Source: JBAYIE01 sp965279165
Lineage (GTDB): Bacteria; Bacteroidota; Bacteroidia; UKL13-3
Assembly: GCA_965279165.1 (NCBI GenBank)
Contig: OZ257140.1
Coordinates: forward strand, 310,001-374,000
DNA: 64,000 nucleotides
Reading direction: 5' to 3'
This document shows positions 1 through 8,157 of the stretch, piece by piece. The notes under the pieces were generated by a model. The model searched no databases. It had not been told where the DNA came from and was given only the letters and a program-made list of their open reading frames with translations. The position numbers and the translations under genes were made by a program. The number at the start of each line of letters is the position of its first letter. Positions within the stretch are counted from its first letter, which is position 1.

Positions 1-419
1 AACTAGTATGGGAAGCTTGGACAAATCCCAAACTGCTAGACCAATGGTGGGCTCCAAAACCTTACCAAACAAAAACCAAATCCATGCGCTTTGAAGAAGG
101 TGGAACCTGGTTATATGCTATGGTTGGTCCGGATAATGATACCCATTGGTGTAAGGCCGACTATCAGAAAATAAATCCTTTGCAATACTTTACCGCATTG
201 GATGCATTTTGCGATGCAAATGGCACCAAAAATTCCGAGTTCCCCAGATCACTTTGGTCAAATACTTTTAAAGAAATAAACGAAATTACCACAGTGGATA
301 TAACCATAAGTTATTCGAGTTTAGATGATCTTGAAAAGGTAGTTTCCTTAGGGTTTAAAGAAGGTTTTAGCATGGCAATGGATAACCTGGATAAATTTTT
401 TATGAGATATAAGTTATGA
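1..419 (+). CDS. SRPBCC (AHSA1-like) domain protein, 5'-truncated by window edge
   Basis: The frame is open from base 3 and ends at TGA 417-419, so the N-terminus lies outside the window. The visible 138 residues start LVWEAWTNPKLLDQWWAP and continue through an EGGTWLYAMVGP segment, both typical of the Aha1/AHSA1 branch of the SRPBCC (START-like) fold, which forms a hydrophobic ligand-binding cavity. It is clearly paralogous to the complete protein at 1305-1814, sharing DQWWAP, TKSM, EGGTWLYAMVGP and the final FKEG..MA...LD helix. An internal ATG at 84 exists but would remove conserved N-terminal sequence, so it is not the start. The ligand is unknown; proteins of this type are often small cytosolic stress or toxin-binding proteins. 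Confidence 0.85.
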   Translation, partial: LVWEAWTNPKLLDQWWAPKPYQTKTKSMRFEEGGTWLYAMVGPDNDTHWCKADYQKINPLQYFTALDAFCDANGTKNSEFPRSLWSNTFKEINEITTVDITISYSSLDDLEKVVSLGFKEGFSMAMDNLDKFFMRYKL

Positions 420-460
420 GATATGAGTTATAAGATATGAGTTATGAGTTATGAATGATG
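405..460. repeat. Short degenerate repeat (ATAAGTTATGAGATATGAG words)
   Basis: Directly behind, and overlapping the last codons of, the SRPBCC gene the sequence is made of the words TATAAGTTATGAG, ATATGAGTTATAAG and ATATGAGTTATGAG. The reverse complement of the same words (CATATCTTATAACT) forms the spacer at 49165-49219. Non-coding; probably an intergenic repeat family. Confidence 0.6.
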
Positions 461-470
461 AATTATGGAT

Positions 471-502
471 GATTGGATGTTGATGAGCGTTACGCGAATC
501 AA
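471..502. repeat. 32-bp spacer repeat, copy 1 (copy 2 at 1210-1241)
   Basis: A 32-bp stretch starting GATTGGATGTTGATGAGC recurs at 1210-1241 with only two differences. Copy 1 lies behind the first SRPBCC gene and copy 2 behind the DoxX gene. Both are preceded by GAATGATGAATTATG words, so the spacer was duplicated or seeded together with this gene cluster. Confidence 0.7.
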
Positions 503-551
503 TCCCGCAAGATAAAAACAAGGAGGCACGACGTAGTTTTTACATGCGGGA
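503..551. other. Imperfect hairpin in repeat-rich spacer
   Basis: TCCCGCA (503-509) pairs with TGCGGGA (545-551), and inside it TAAAAAC (513-519) pairs with GTTTTTA (536-542), separated by a 3/2-nt internal loop. The apical loop is 16 nt. There is no T tract after it, so it is not a classical terminator. It could be a structured intergenic repeat or an RNA processing/termination signal for the upstream gene. Confidence 0.5.
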
Positions 552-624
552 ATGAATGATGAATATCAACAATGCATTTGAGTAGATTTAAGATTATTGC
601 TTTTGAGAATACTAACGCCAATGA

Positions 625-706
625 TTGTCGAAGGCGAGTGCCTGAGCTTGTCGAAGGCTGGTGCCTGAGTTTGTCGAAGGCGTGTGACTGAGCTTGTCGA
701 AGGCGG
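625..706. repeat. 23-bp tandem repeat, three full units plus a partial one
   Basis: Units beginning TTGTCGAAGGC start at 625, 648, 671 and 694, an exact 23-bp period, with two to four substitutions between units. The core CTGAGCTTGTCGAAGG is a word I recognise as a common intergenic repeat in environmental bacteria. With the hairpin at 503-551 it fills most of the 382-bp gap before the DoxX gene; no gene is seen in that gap. Confidence 0.8.
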
Positions 707-801
707 GATCATTAAGCAATAACTAGGATTTAAGCCATGATAATTTAACCGGCTCCCCGTACTAAAGCTCTAAAATATCCAGCACTAAAACAGTTAAAAA
801 A

Positions 802-1179
802 ATGATACATATGAAAAAAACAAAAATTATCTACTGGACATCAACTATTCTATTCGCGGGATTAATGATCTTTTCTGCCATCCCCGACATTGCTGTTACC
901 GAAGAAGCCAAACAATTTATCATGCAATTAGGTTATCCGGTATATTTTATGCCCTTAATTGGAGTTGCCAAACTACTTGGCTGCCTTGCCATACTTACCC
1001 CGGGATTTAAAAGAATAAAAGAATGGGCTTATGCCGGATTGTTTTTCGATTTAATCGGTGCCGTTTATTCGGTCATCATGAAATTCGGTATTGATCCTTC
1101 CATGTTGTTCTTCGTATTTATTTTGGCATTAGGGACTACTTCATACGTGTTTCATCGGAAGATGAATGATGAATTATGA
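802..1179 (+). CDS. DoxX-like family membrane protein
   Basis: A 125-residue integral membrane protein with four hydrophobic segments (about 10-28, 48-66, 75-92 and 98-116). The pattern, with a short periplasmic loop after TM1 and GVAKLLGCLAIL in TM2, matches the DoxX-like (DoxD/DoxX) family. Family members are inner-membrane proteins of poorly defined redox or quinone-related function. An alternative ATG at 811 would drop MIH and is equally plausible. The gene sits between two SRPBCC paralogues on the same strand; DoxX-like and AHSA1-like genes often occur together in Bacteroidota, so a shared role is possible but unproven. The end of the gene runs into GAATGATGAATTATG repeat words. Confidence 0.8.
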   Translation: MIHMKKTKIIYWTSTILFAGLMIFSAIPDIAVTEEAKQFIMQLGYPVYFMPLIGVAKLLGCLAILTPGFKRIKEWAYAGLFFDLIGAVYSVIMKFGIDPSMLFFVFILALGTTSYVFHRKMNDEL

Positions 1180-1241
1180 ATGATGAATTATGAATGATGA
1201 ATGTTGAATGATTGGATGTTGATGAGCATTATGCGAATCAA
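1158..1241. repeat. GAATGATGAATTATG repeats and copy 2 of the 32-bp spacer repeat
   Basis: The 3' end of the DoxX gene and the following spacer consist of GATGAATGATGAATTATGAATGATG words followed by the 32-bp repeat at 1210-1241, which matches 471-502. The last codons of the DoxX gene (KMNDEL) are themselves written in repeat sequence, so the stop codon was probably set by repeat insertion or expansion. Confidence 0.65.
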
Positions 1242-1304
1242 CATGATATTTGGCATCCGAAAACAGGAAGGACTTAAACACTTAGTACTAAAACACTATA
1301 AAAC

Positions 1305-1814
1305 ATGAACAAAAATTTACAATTTGATTTTTCGGTTGATCGTAAAAATAATTCGATTACCGTAAAACGAGAATTTGCTGCTGCGCTTTCTCTGGTATGG
1401 GATGCCTATACCAAGTCCGAAATACTCGACCAATGGTGGGCACCAAATCCGTGGAAATCCAGAACAAAATCCATGGATTTTAAAGAAGGAGGTACTTGGT
1501 TATATGCAATGGTTGGTCCGCAAGGAGAAGAACATTGGGCACGCGCCGATTTCAAATCCATCGTGCATCAAAAAAGTTATACCGGTTTGGATGCATTTTC
1601 GGATTCGGACGGGAACATCAATAAGCAAATGCCGCAATCAGAATGGGAAGTAACTTTTACCAACAAAGGCAATATCACCTTGGTTGAGTTCCAGATTTCC
1701 TATGGCGATTTAGCCCAGCTGGAAGCCACTATTGAAATGGGCTTCAAAGAAGGATTGTCGAAAGCAATGGAAGGCTTGGATGAATTATTGTTGCGGACCC
1801 AAAACGGTAATTAG
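1305..1814 (+). CDS. SRPBCC (AHSA1-like) domain protein
   Basis: A complete 169-residue SRPBCC protein. After a short strand (FDFSVDRKNNSITVKREF) come the AHSA1 signature features: WDAYTKSEILDQWWAP near residues 32-47, EGGTWLYAMVGP near 62-73, and a C-terminal amphipathic helix with FKEG. Length and layout fit the Activator-of-Hsp90-ATPase-homologue type of small bacterial START-like proteins, which bind small hydrophobic ligands in the cytosol. It is the full-length paralogue of the truncated gene at the window start. The ATG is preceded by an A-rich region rather than a Shine-Dalgarno sequence, as usual in this phylum. The ligand cannot be predicted. Confidence 0.87.
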   Translation: MNKNLQFDFSVDRKNNSITVKREFAAALSLVWDAYTKSEILDQWWAPNPWKSRTKSMDFKEGGTWLYAMVGPQGEEHWARADFKSIVHQKSYTGLDAFSDSDGNINKQMPQSEWEVTFTNKGNITLVEFQISYGDLAQLEATIEMGFKEGLSKAMEGLDELLLRTQNGN

Positions 1815-1902
1815 GATGTGATTCGTCGTATCCATACCTGATGAAATTCATGTTGGGGATTACCAATTGGTAATTAATATTGTTTGTACTTATATTTCGT
1901 AC

Positions 1903-3030
1903 ATGAATCGCAACTTTCCGAGAATAGTCATTTACTTCTATTTTTGTTTTTGCAGCAATTTATTTGCTCAGGAATCCAGACCGATACTACGCGATACCTT
2001 CGACAATAAATTTGATGTAAGTAGTTTCCTGGTTGATATGAATGGGTTTATTCCTGTTGCTTCCATTATTACAGAGCCTGCTCTTGGAAGTTTTGGATTT
2101 GTAGTAGCTCCGGTTTTTATCAGTCCGCAACGAAACAAATCCAATACCGACCGGTTTCACTTTCCGGATATTACAGCCGCTTTTGGAATGTATACCTTAA
2201 ATAATAGTTGGGGTGTTGGTGTTTTTAGGATGGGCTCCATTCCAAAATATGGATTAAGGTACCGCATTGGAGGAGCATATGCTTCTATTAACATGAACTT
2301 CTACAGAACCTTGCCTCTTATCGGAGAAAAAGAATTCGGATTGCATATGGAAGTTGCCGGATTGCTATTGGAGTGCAGTAAAAATATTTATAGGAACCGA
2401 GTATTTACCGGCTTAAATTATTCGATTGCCAATACTTTGAGCGGGTTTACCAATACAAGCGATAAACTCGACAAAATATTTAGCGACAAAGAAATGAAAA
2501 GTACGATTGCTAACTTGGGTGTATTTGTTGAACTTGATTACCGCAATTCGATTTTCACTGCTGATAAAGGTGTGAGATTAATGGCTACTTACCTTACCAA
2601 TGGCGAATTTACCGGAAGCGATTTTACCTTTAACCGTCTTAACCTTTTGCTAAATGCCTATGTACAACCTACCTCAAAATGGGTTGCCGGATTTAGAAGT
2701 GAAGCATCAGCCATTACCGATGGTGCACCTTTTTATGCCAAACCGTTCATTGTGATGCGTGGCATACCAATCATGCGTTACCAGGGAGATCAAATATTAC
2801 TTTTTGAAACCGAACAACGTTTTGATTTGGATAGCAGATGGAGTTTAGTTGCATTTGCAGGTACGGGTAAAGCGTTTAATTCAAACGCTGAAAACTGGAA
2901 CTGGGCAGGTGGTACAGGATTTCGATATTTATTATCCCGTCTTTTCAAAATCAGAGCCGGGGTTGATATCGCACGCGGCCCTGAAGTTTTTGCCTATTAT
3001 ATTGTATTCGGGCATAACTGGAATCGGTAA
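1903..3030 (+). CDS. BamA/TamA-like (surface antigen D15-type) outer membrane barrel
   Basis: Starting from the ATG at 1903, 375 residues begin with a signal peptide (hydrophobic stretch then SNLFAQE). The body alternates short amphipathic strands, and the C-terminal half carries a D15-like pattern: a TADKGVRLMATY strand, an RGIP..RYQGDQ segment (resembling the R-G-x-R...G loop of the D15 family), then E.EQRFDLDSRWSLVAFAGTGKAF and a last strand ending in an aromatic residue. No POTRA repeats are present, so it is a barrel-only member whose role in assembly or lipid transport is not known. An in-frame ATG at 1867 gives a longer N-terminus that would disturb the signal peptide. Confidence 0.7.
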   Translation: MNRNFPRIVIYFYFCFCSNLFAQESRPILRDTFDNKFDVSSFLVDMNGFIPVASIITEPALGSFGFVVAPVFISPQRNKSNTDRFHFPDITAAFGMYTLNNSWGVGVFRMGSIPKYGLRYRIGGAYASINMNFYRTLPLIGEKEFGLHMEVAGLLLECSKNIYRNRVFTGLNYSIANTLSGFTNTSDKLDKIFSDKEMKSTIANLGVFVELDYRNSIFTADKGVRLMATYLTNGEFTGSDFTFNRLNLLLNAYVQPTSKWVAGFRSEASAITDGAPFYAKPFIVMRGIPIMRYQGDQILLFETEQRFDLDSRWSLVAFAGTGKAFNSNAENWNWAGGTGFRYLLSRLFKIRAGVDIARGPEVFAYYIVFGHNWNR

Positions 3031-3167
3031 GAAAAACTGTTCTTATTGCATTTTAATATCTCCATCAATTTGTATAATCCCTGCTATATTATTTCAAATC
3101 AACTTCATTAAAATTTACTAATATTGTTATTCCAACCTCTGGCGTAGTTTAATTTATACTGTATTTT

Positions 3168-3175
3168 TATTTTTG
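3168..3175 (+). promoter_or_regulatory. Candidate -7 box TATTTTTG
   Basis: TATTTTTG matches the Bacteroidota -7 consensus TAnnTTTG and lies 22 nt before the ATG at 3198. Upstream there is only a weak -33 element (TTTA at 3148-3151). The region is very AT-rich, so chance is possible. Confidence 0.35.
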
Positions 3176-3197
3176 AATAGAATTATATAATTAATTT

Positions 3198-4874
3198 ATG
3201 AAGCATTTAATCGTTATCGCAGGAATTATTTTTACAGGAAATGCATTTTGCCAAAACTGGGCTACCGATGCGTCAGTAAATAATCCAATCGCTGTGGCAT
3301 CAGCCAGTCAAGAGCTTTCGAATATTACAACCGATGGCAAAGGTGGCGCCATCATCTGTTGGCGTGATTTTAGAAGTGGGTTATCAACCGACATCTATGC
3401 ACAAAGAATTAGTGCAACTGGAGCTATCCTCTGGACAACCAATGGCATTCCAGTTTGCAATACAAATGATGATCAGTATGAACCTACGATTATCAGTGAT
3501 GGAATGGGAGGAGCCATAATAGCATGGTACGATACCAGGGTTAGTGTTGGAGGCGCTGTTGGATTGTACATGCAAAAAATTGATTCCACGGGTGCTATAA
3601 AATGGACCACCGATGGGGTTGAGATTACACCTGATTCTGTAGTTTCTGACCCTGCCGAAATGTTATCGGATGGCGCCGGTGGGGCATATATAGTTTGGGA
3701 AGATATCAGAGCAGAATCCGGAATTACCGGCGATATCTATATGCAAAAAATAAACAGCAGTGGTGTTGTTCAATGGCAACCAAAAGGCATCGCTGTTTGC
3801 AAAGCCTCCGGTGACCAACAATATCCTTCGATTGTAACAGATAATGCAGGTGGTGCAATTATAATTTGGGAAGACAGCCGCATGCCCTTTGATCTGGATA
3901 TTTATGCACAGCGTATAAATGCAAGTGGTAATTCTTTGTGGACAGGCAATGGCATAAAAGTTTCGATGGGTCCGGCTAATGATACCTATCCTGTTTCTGT
4001 GGCGAATGGACTAGGAGGTGCAATCATAGCATGGACAGCCGGAACCGATGCCATAAAATGGATTCAGAATATCAACAATTCAGGTGCACTTACATGGAAT
4101 GCAAATGGGGTTGGTATCGATACCTTACTGATGTATAGCTATAAACTGCAAATATGTACCGATGGCGACGCCGGTGCTTACCTAACATGGGAGTCGTTGG
4201 TTACCCCTGTTTCTGTACAACATATCGATAAAAACGGTCAAATTTGGGATTCGGCAAAACCGGTAACCAATCCAATAACGGGAATGCAAAAAATGCCGGT
4301 TATAATTTCAGATGGTGCCGAAGGTGCGATTATTGCTTGGGAAGATGAAAGAGATGGATTTTATAATTCACATATTATGGCACAACGATTCAATAAAACA
4401 GGAAGTATGCTTTGGGGCAACGATGGTTTATATATTTCGAAAGCTACATCTTTAACGACCGATTACGACGATAAGCGTATGCCACGAATGGTTAGTGATA
4501 CCAAAGGTGGAGCAATCCTTTGTTGGGATGATTTAAGGGCAAATGATGGATTCAGGGATATATATGCGCAGCGAGTAGGTGCACAAGGAATACAGGCTCC
4601 GGTTTCTTCCGGTTTAAGGCAAACCGAAAAAATTACCAATCCTACTATTCAAATTTTTCCGAATCCTTTTCACTCCTTTACCAACATCCAAACCGGCTAT
4701 TCTGGCCCTTGTACCCTTACTGTTACAGATTTTAATGGCAGAGAACTAACCAAAATTGAGATTAACGAATCCAATTTTAAGTTAGAAAGAGGAGAATGGA
4801 AGGCCGGTATGTATATACTAAAATGTATGGATGCTCAAGGAAATTTAAGTGCATCAAAACTGATAATTGAATAA
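3198..4874 (+). CDS. T9SS-secreted protein with eight propeller-like repeats
   Basis: A 558-residue protein with a signal peptide ending near NAFCQ. The body holds eight repeats of about 50-60 residues, each with a core like SDGxGGAIIAWED-R followed by DIYAQRI...G...W..NG; the cores begin TTDGKGGAII, ISDGMGGAII, LSDGAGGAYI, VTDNAGGAII, VANGLGGAII, CTDGDAGAYL, ISDGAEGAII and VSDTKGGAIL. Such repeats suggest an eight-bladed beta-propeller. The last ~75 residues (from IQIFPNPF to KLIIE) are a type A T9SS sorting domain, so the protein is exported through the Por secretion system and attached to the surface or released. There is no catalytic motif; it may be an adhesin or scaffold. Confidence 0.85.
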   Translation: MKHLIVIAGIIFTGNAFCQNWATDASVNNPIAVASASQELSNITTDGKGGAIICWRDFRSGLSTDIYAQRISATGAILWTTNGIPVCNTNDDQYEPTIISDGMGGAIIAWYDTRVSVGGAVGLYMQKIDSTGAIKWTTDGVEITPDSVVSDPAEMLSDGAGGAYIVWEDIRAESGITGDIYMQKINSSGVVQWQPKGIAVCKASGDQQYPSIVTDNAGGAIIIWEDSRMPFDLDIYAQRINASGNSLWTGNGIKVSMGPANDTYPVSVANGLGGAIIAWTAGTDAIKWIQNINNSGALTWNANGVGIDTLLMYSYKLQICTDGDAGAYLTWESLVTPVSVQHIDKNGQIWDSAKPVTNPITGMQKMPVIISDGAEGAIIAWEDERDGFYNSHIMAQRFNKTGSMLWGNDGLYISKATSLTTDYDDKRMPRMVSDTKGGAILCWDDLRANDGFRDIYAQRVGAQGIQAPVSSGLRQTEKITNPTIQIFPNPFHSFTNIQTGYSGPCTLTVTDFNGRELTKIEINESNFKLERGEWKAGMYILKCMDAQGNLSASKLIIE

Positions 4875-4896
4875 TACACCCCTTTGCGGTTTTCCA

Positions 4897-5361
4897 ATGA
4901 ATATCCTTGCTACAACAAACCTCAAACCACATCAATCATCTCAAATAAATGAACTGTGGGATGAGGCATATCCGATTCAGTTAAACAACAGATTTGGAAA
5001 GTTGCTTGAGGATGTAGAAGAATATACCCATTATTTGGTTGAAAATTCGGACGAGAAAATACTTGGGTGGGCAGTTGTTTTCAGGAAAGACAATGAATTG
5101 CGTTTTTCTATTATTGTAGAGGAAAAGCAGCATCACCAAGGAATTGGAAGTATCTTAATGGAGAAACTAAAAAACGATTACACAGAACTGTATGGTTGGG
5201 TAATTGACCACAACAACGACAAAAAAAGAAATGGAGAACATTATATTTCTCCCTTGCCTTTTTACCAGAAACTTGGATTTGAAATCCTTTATGATGTCAG
5301 ATTGGATTTAGACATGTTAAAAGCGGTAAAAATAAGATGGTCAAAATCAAAGCATATTTAA
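4897..5361 (+). CDS. GNAT family N-acetyltransferase
   Basis: A protein of about 154 residues with the GNAT order of elements: N-terminal helix (SSQINELWDEAY), central strands with EKILGWAVVFRKDNELRFSIIVEEKQHHQGIGSILMEKL, and a late FYQKLGFEI motif. The QHHQGIG stretch is the acetyl-CoA pyrophosphate-binding Q/RxxGxG loop. An earlier ATG at 4867 would overlap the previous gene by 8 nt; I prefer 4897, where the conserved fold begins. The acceptor substrate is unknown. Confidence 0.8.
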   Translation: MNILATTNLKPHQSSQINELWDEAYPIQLNNRFGKLLEDVEEYTHYLVENSDEKILGWAVVFRKDNELRFSIIVEEKQHHQGIGSILMEKLKNDYTELYGWVIDHNNDKKRNGEHYISPLPFYQKLGFEILYDVRLDLDMLKAVKIRWSKSKHI

Positions 5362-5432
5362 ACTGATTAAATTACCTTGGATTGATTTGTAATATGCATT
5401 GCTATGGATATCTTAGCACAAAATACCATTCC

Positions 5433-6566
5433 ATGAAAACTAAATTTATTTTTATTTTACTGATAGGCCTCCTTTTACCTACTTCCTACACCTTGGCAGA
5501 AGTGCCAGACTCATTGGGTTTACCGGGCGATAATTTTAACTTGAATGTTGTATTGGATAAATTTCAACAATGCAAAACACTGGAAGAATTTGAAACGGCT
5601 TTAAACACAGAAAGCAATAAAATAAACAACCTCGATTTAAACCAAGATAAGAAAACCGACTATATTAAAGTGGTGGATCAGGTAAACGGCAATGCACACA
5701 ACATCATATTACAAGCTGTGGTCACCGAAAAAGAGATACAGGATATTGCAGTGATTATGGTGGATAAAACTACCAATGGCGATATCACCATCCAGATTAT
5801 CGGCGATCCGGATCTCTATGGAAAAGATTATATTCTAGAGCCTGGTACTGAACAAAAAGAAACGGCAAATGAAACACCAAAACAAACACCCAACCCCGGT
5901 TACAAACCAACTGCAACCGATACAATCAAAACATCCGACGGTCAAACCGTAATAAATAATTATTATAATACCACTGAAAATTCATCTGCAGGTACAACAA
6001 CCTATGTTGCAGTAAATACATGGCCGATGTGGGGATATATGTATGGACCGGGTTACGTTGTGTATGTTTCGCCCTACTATTATGGATATTACCCACCCTA
6101 TTACCATCCGTGGCCTCCTGTGTATTTTCATGTGTATTTCGGATACCATCCACCCCATTATCCTTATCACTACCATCACCATTATCATAATGCATCCTAC
6201 CATAACCATTACGTAAACAACAGCCGCAATGTTTCCAACACCGTTGTAATCAACAACAAAAACGGCAATTATAAAAACAATGCACCCAAGCCCGGCACGT
6301 CCGATATCAACAACAACCGTCAACCCAAACCCGGAACCTCGGACATAAGTAATAACCGGCAACCAACTAACAAACCCGCTACTTCCGACAAAAACAACAA
6401 CCGGCAGCCAAGTAGCAAACCTTCCAATGGCTCCATGGATAACAAAGGAAACAACAACTTAAAATCAAATTCAAACATCCAAAACAGTCCTTCGCAAATG
6501 CCTTCCAACAACAGGTCATCCGGATCCGGAACGAGGCGAAGTTCAGGTGGAGGTAGAAGACGTTAA
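5433..6566 (+). CDS. Secreted protein with His/Tyr/Pro-rich region and Arg-rich tail
   Basis: From the ATG at 5433 the protein has 377 residues and a signal peptide (MKTKFIFILLIGLLLPTSY). The N-terminal ~140 residues form a domain that recurs in secreted Bacteroidota proteins; it contains DLNQDKKTDYI, which resembles a DxNxDxxxD calcium loop. A Thr/Asn linker follows, then about 65 residues extremely rich in Tyr, His and Pro (runs such as YYYGYYPPYY and HYHHHYHN). Next are three imperfect repeats of about 13 residues around KPGTSDxNNNRQP, ending in a Ser/Gly/Arg tail (RRSSGGGRRR). The His-rich part suggests metal binding or adhesion; no enzyme motif is visible. The longer start at 5382 would bury the signal peptide. 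Confidence 0.7.
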   Translation: MKTKFIFILLIGLLLPTSYTLAEVPDSLGLPGDNFNLNVVLDKFQQCKTLEEFETALNTESNKINNLDLNQDKKTDYIKVVDQVNGNAHNIILQAVVTEKEIQDIAVIMVDKTTNGDITIQIIGDPDLYGKDYILEPGTEQKETANETPKQTPNPGYKPTATDTIKTSDGQTVINNYYNTTENSSAGTTTYVAVNTWPMWGYMYGPGYVVYVSPYYYGYYPPYYHPWPPVYFHVYFGYHPPHYPYHYHHHYHNASYHNHYVNNSRNVSNTVVINNKNGNYKNNAPKPGTSDINNNRQPKPGTSDISNNRQPTNKPATSDKNNNRQPSSKPSNGSMDNKGNNNLKSNSNIQNSPSQMPSNNRSSGSGTRRSSGGGRRR

Positions 6567-6578
6567 AACAAAAATCTT

Positions 6579-8123
6579 ATGATTCAAAAAACACAAATTA
6601 TGCGCTTTGCATTGTTTTTCCTGTTGCTATTTTCAGCAATTCAACAGCATGCCCAACCTGCATTTGTGACAGATTCCCTTCAAAGTTACATTACGAGGGA
6701 AATGCAAAGGTGGCAAATACCCGGACTTGCATTAGCCATTGTTAAGGATGGAAAAATAATACATGCCAAAGGATATGGCGTGCGTAATATTGGAACAAAA
6801 GAACCTGTTGATGAATATTCGTTGTTTCAAATTGCTTCAAACAGCAAAGCATTTACCGGAACAGCAATAGCTTTACTCGACTACCAGAAAAAATTATCCC
6901 TTGATGAAAAAGTCACCAAATACCTGCCCTATTTTAGGTTATACGAACCAACCTCAACTGAACTTTGCACAGTAAGAGATTTATTAACACATCGCATAGG
7001 TTTAGGTACATTTCAAGGCGATTTTTTAAACTGGGGAAGCAACCTGTCACGAAAAGAAATTATAGAAGGAATGGCTCGTACCAAGCCAAAAAATCCTTTC
7101 CGATATAAATATGGTTATTGTAATGCAGGCTATATCACTGCAGGAGAAATTATACCTGTAATAACCAATCTTACTTGGGATGAATATATCAAAACATATT
7201 TTTTCGATCCACTTGGCATGGTACATACCAATAGTTCCTACCTAAGCATGAAGGACGATAAAAATGCATGTGCACCACATTCCATTTACAAGAACAAACT
7301 GATAAAAGTTTCGTTAACCAATATTGACAATATGGGACCTTCGGCCAGTATCAATTCTTGTGTTGCGGATATGAGCAAATGGCTTTTAATGCAGCTCGAT
7401 AGTGGTCGTTATAATGGCAAACAAGTGGTACCATTCGCTGTACTGCAGGAAACACGCAAATCACAGATGGTAAACGGGGATATAAATTCAGGCTTATTCC
7501 GCAGCAAACATTTTTCGAATTATGGATTGGGTTGGAACAGCTACGACTATAATGGCAAAAGAGTTTGGGAACACAGTGGTGGTGCCAATGGTTTTGTAAC
7601 AAAAACAGAATTTATTCCGGAAGTTAATTTGGGTGTTATTGTATATACCAACAGCGACGCCAATTCATTATACGACGCGTTGGTTAAACAAATAATTGAA
7701 GCTTATATGCAAATGCCATATCGCAATGTGAGTGAAGCTTATTTCAACAGAAGTAAATATGGCAGGGAAAAAGAAAAAGCTGAATTAGACAGCTTGATTT
7801 TATTGGCATCTAAGAAAAACCCCACTCCTCTCCCATTAGAAAGTTATACAGGAAAATATACCAATAGTGTATATGGTGAAATGTTTGTAGTGATAGAAAA
7901 GGGGATTTTAAAACTAAAGTTATCCCATCATCCTGATTATGTTTCAACACTAGAATATCTTGGCGACAACCGTTTTTTATGTACTTACGGTGATCTAACT
8001 TGTGGAATTGAAGTATTACCGATTACCATTGAAAACAACAAAGTAGTTTCGATTGGGGTAAAAGTAAACGACTTTATAGATTACGAAAGATATGAATTCA
8101 TCAGAGAATCGGTAATTCGTTAA
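6579..8123 (+). CDS. Secreted serine hydrolase, class C beta-lactamase family
   Basis: A 514-residue protein with an N-terminal signal peptide (about residues 8-26, ending QQHAQ). All three motifs of the penicillin-binding/class C beta-lactamase fold are present: S87-N-S-K90 (catalytic Ser and Lys), Y180-C-N182, and H332-S-G-G335 in place of KTG. A C-terminal DUF3471-like beta domain follows from about residue 415. HSGG in the third motif is typical of esterase- or peptidase-like members rather than true beta-lactamases, so resistance should not be assumed. It probably acts in the periplasm or outside the cell. It starts only 12 nt after the previous gene and may open the run of genes through 10671. 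Confidence 0.88.
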   Translation: MIQKTQIMRFALFFLLLFSAIQQHAQPAFVTDSLQSYITREMQRWQIPGLALAIVKDGKIIHAKGYGVRNIGTKEPVDEYSLFQIASNSKAFTGTAIALLDYQKKLSLDEKVTKYLPYFRLYEPTSTELCTVRDLLTHRIGLGTFQGDFLNWGSNLSRKEIIEGMARTKPKNPFRYKYGYCNAGYITAGEIIPVITNLTWDEYIKTYFFDPLGMVHTNSSYLSMKDDKNACAPHSIYKNKLIKVSLTNIDNMGPSASINSCVADMSKWLLMQLDSGRYNGKQVVPFAVLQETRKSQMVNGDINSGLFRSKHFSNYGLGWNSYDYNGKRVWEHSGGANGFVTKTEFIPEVNLGVIVYTNSDANSLYDALVKQIIEAYMQMPYRNVSEAYFNRSKYGREKEKAELDSLILLASKKNPTPLPLESYTGKYTNSVYGEMFVVIEKGILKLKLSHHPDYVSTLEYLGDNRFLCTYGDLTCGIEVLPITIENNKVVSIGVKVNDFIDYERYEFIRESVIR

Positions 8124-8157
8124 ACTTGGCTTCTGATTCATCTAACTAAATAGGAAG

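Noticed and set aside
5926..6511. Three antisense frames opposite the His/Tyr-rich gene
   Set aside because: Produced by the low-complexity codons of the plus-strand gene; no signal or family.
6579..8123. Beta-lactam resistance enzyme
   Set aside because: The third motif is HSGG rather than KTG and the protein carries a DUF3471-like tail, which fits a general serine hydrolase better.
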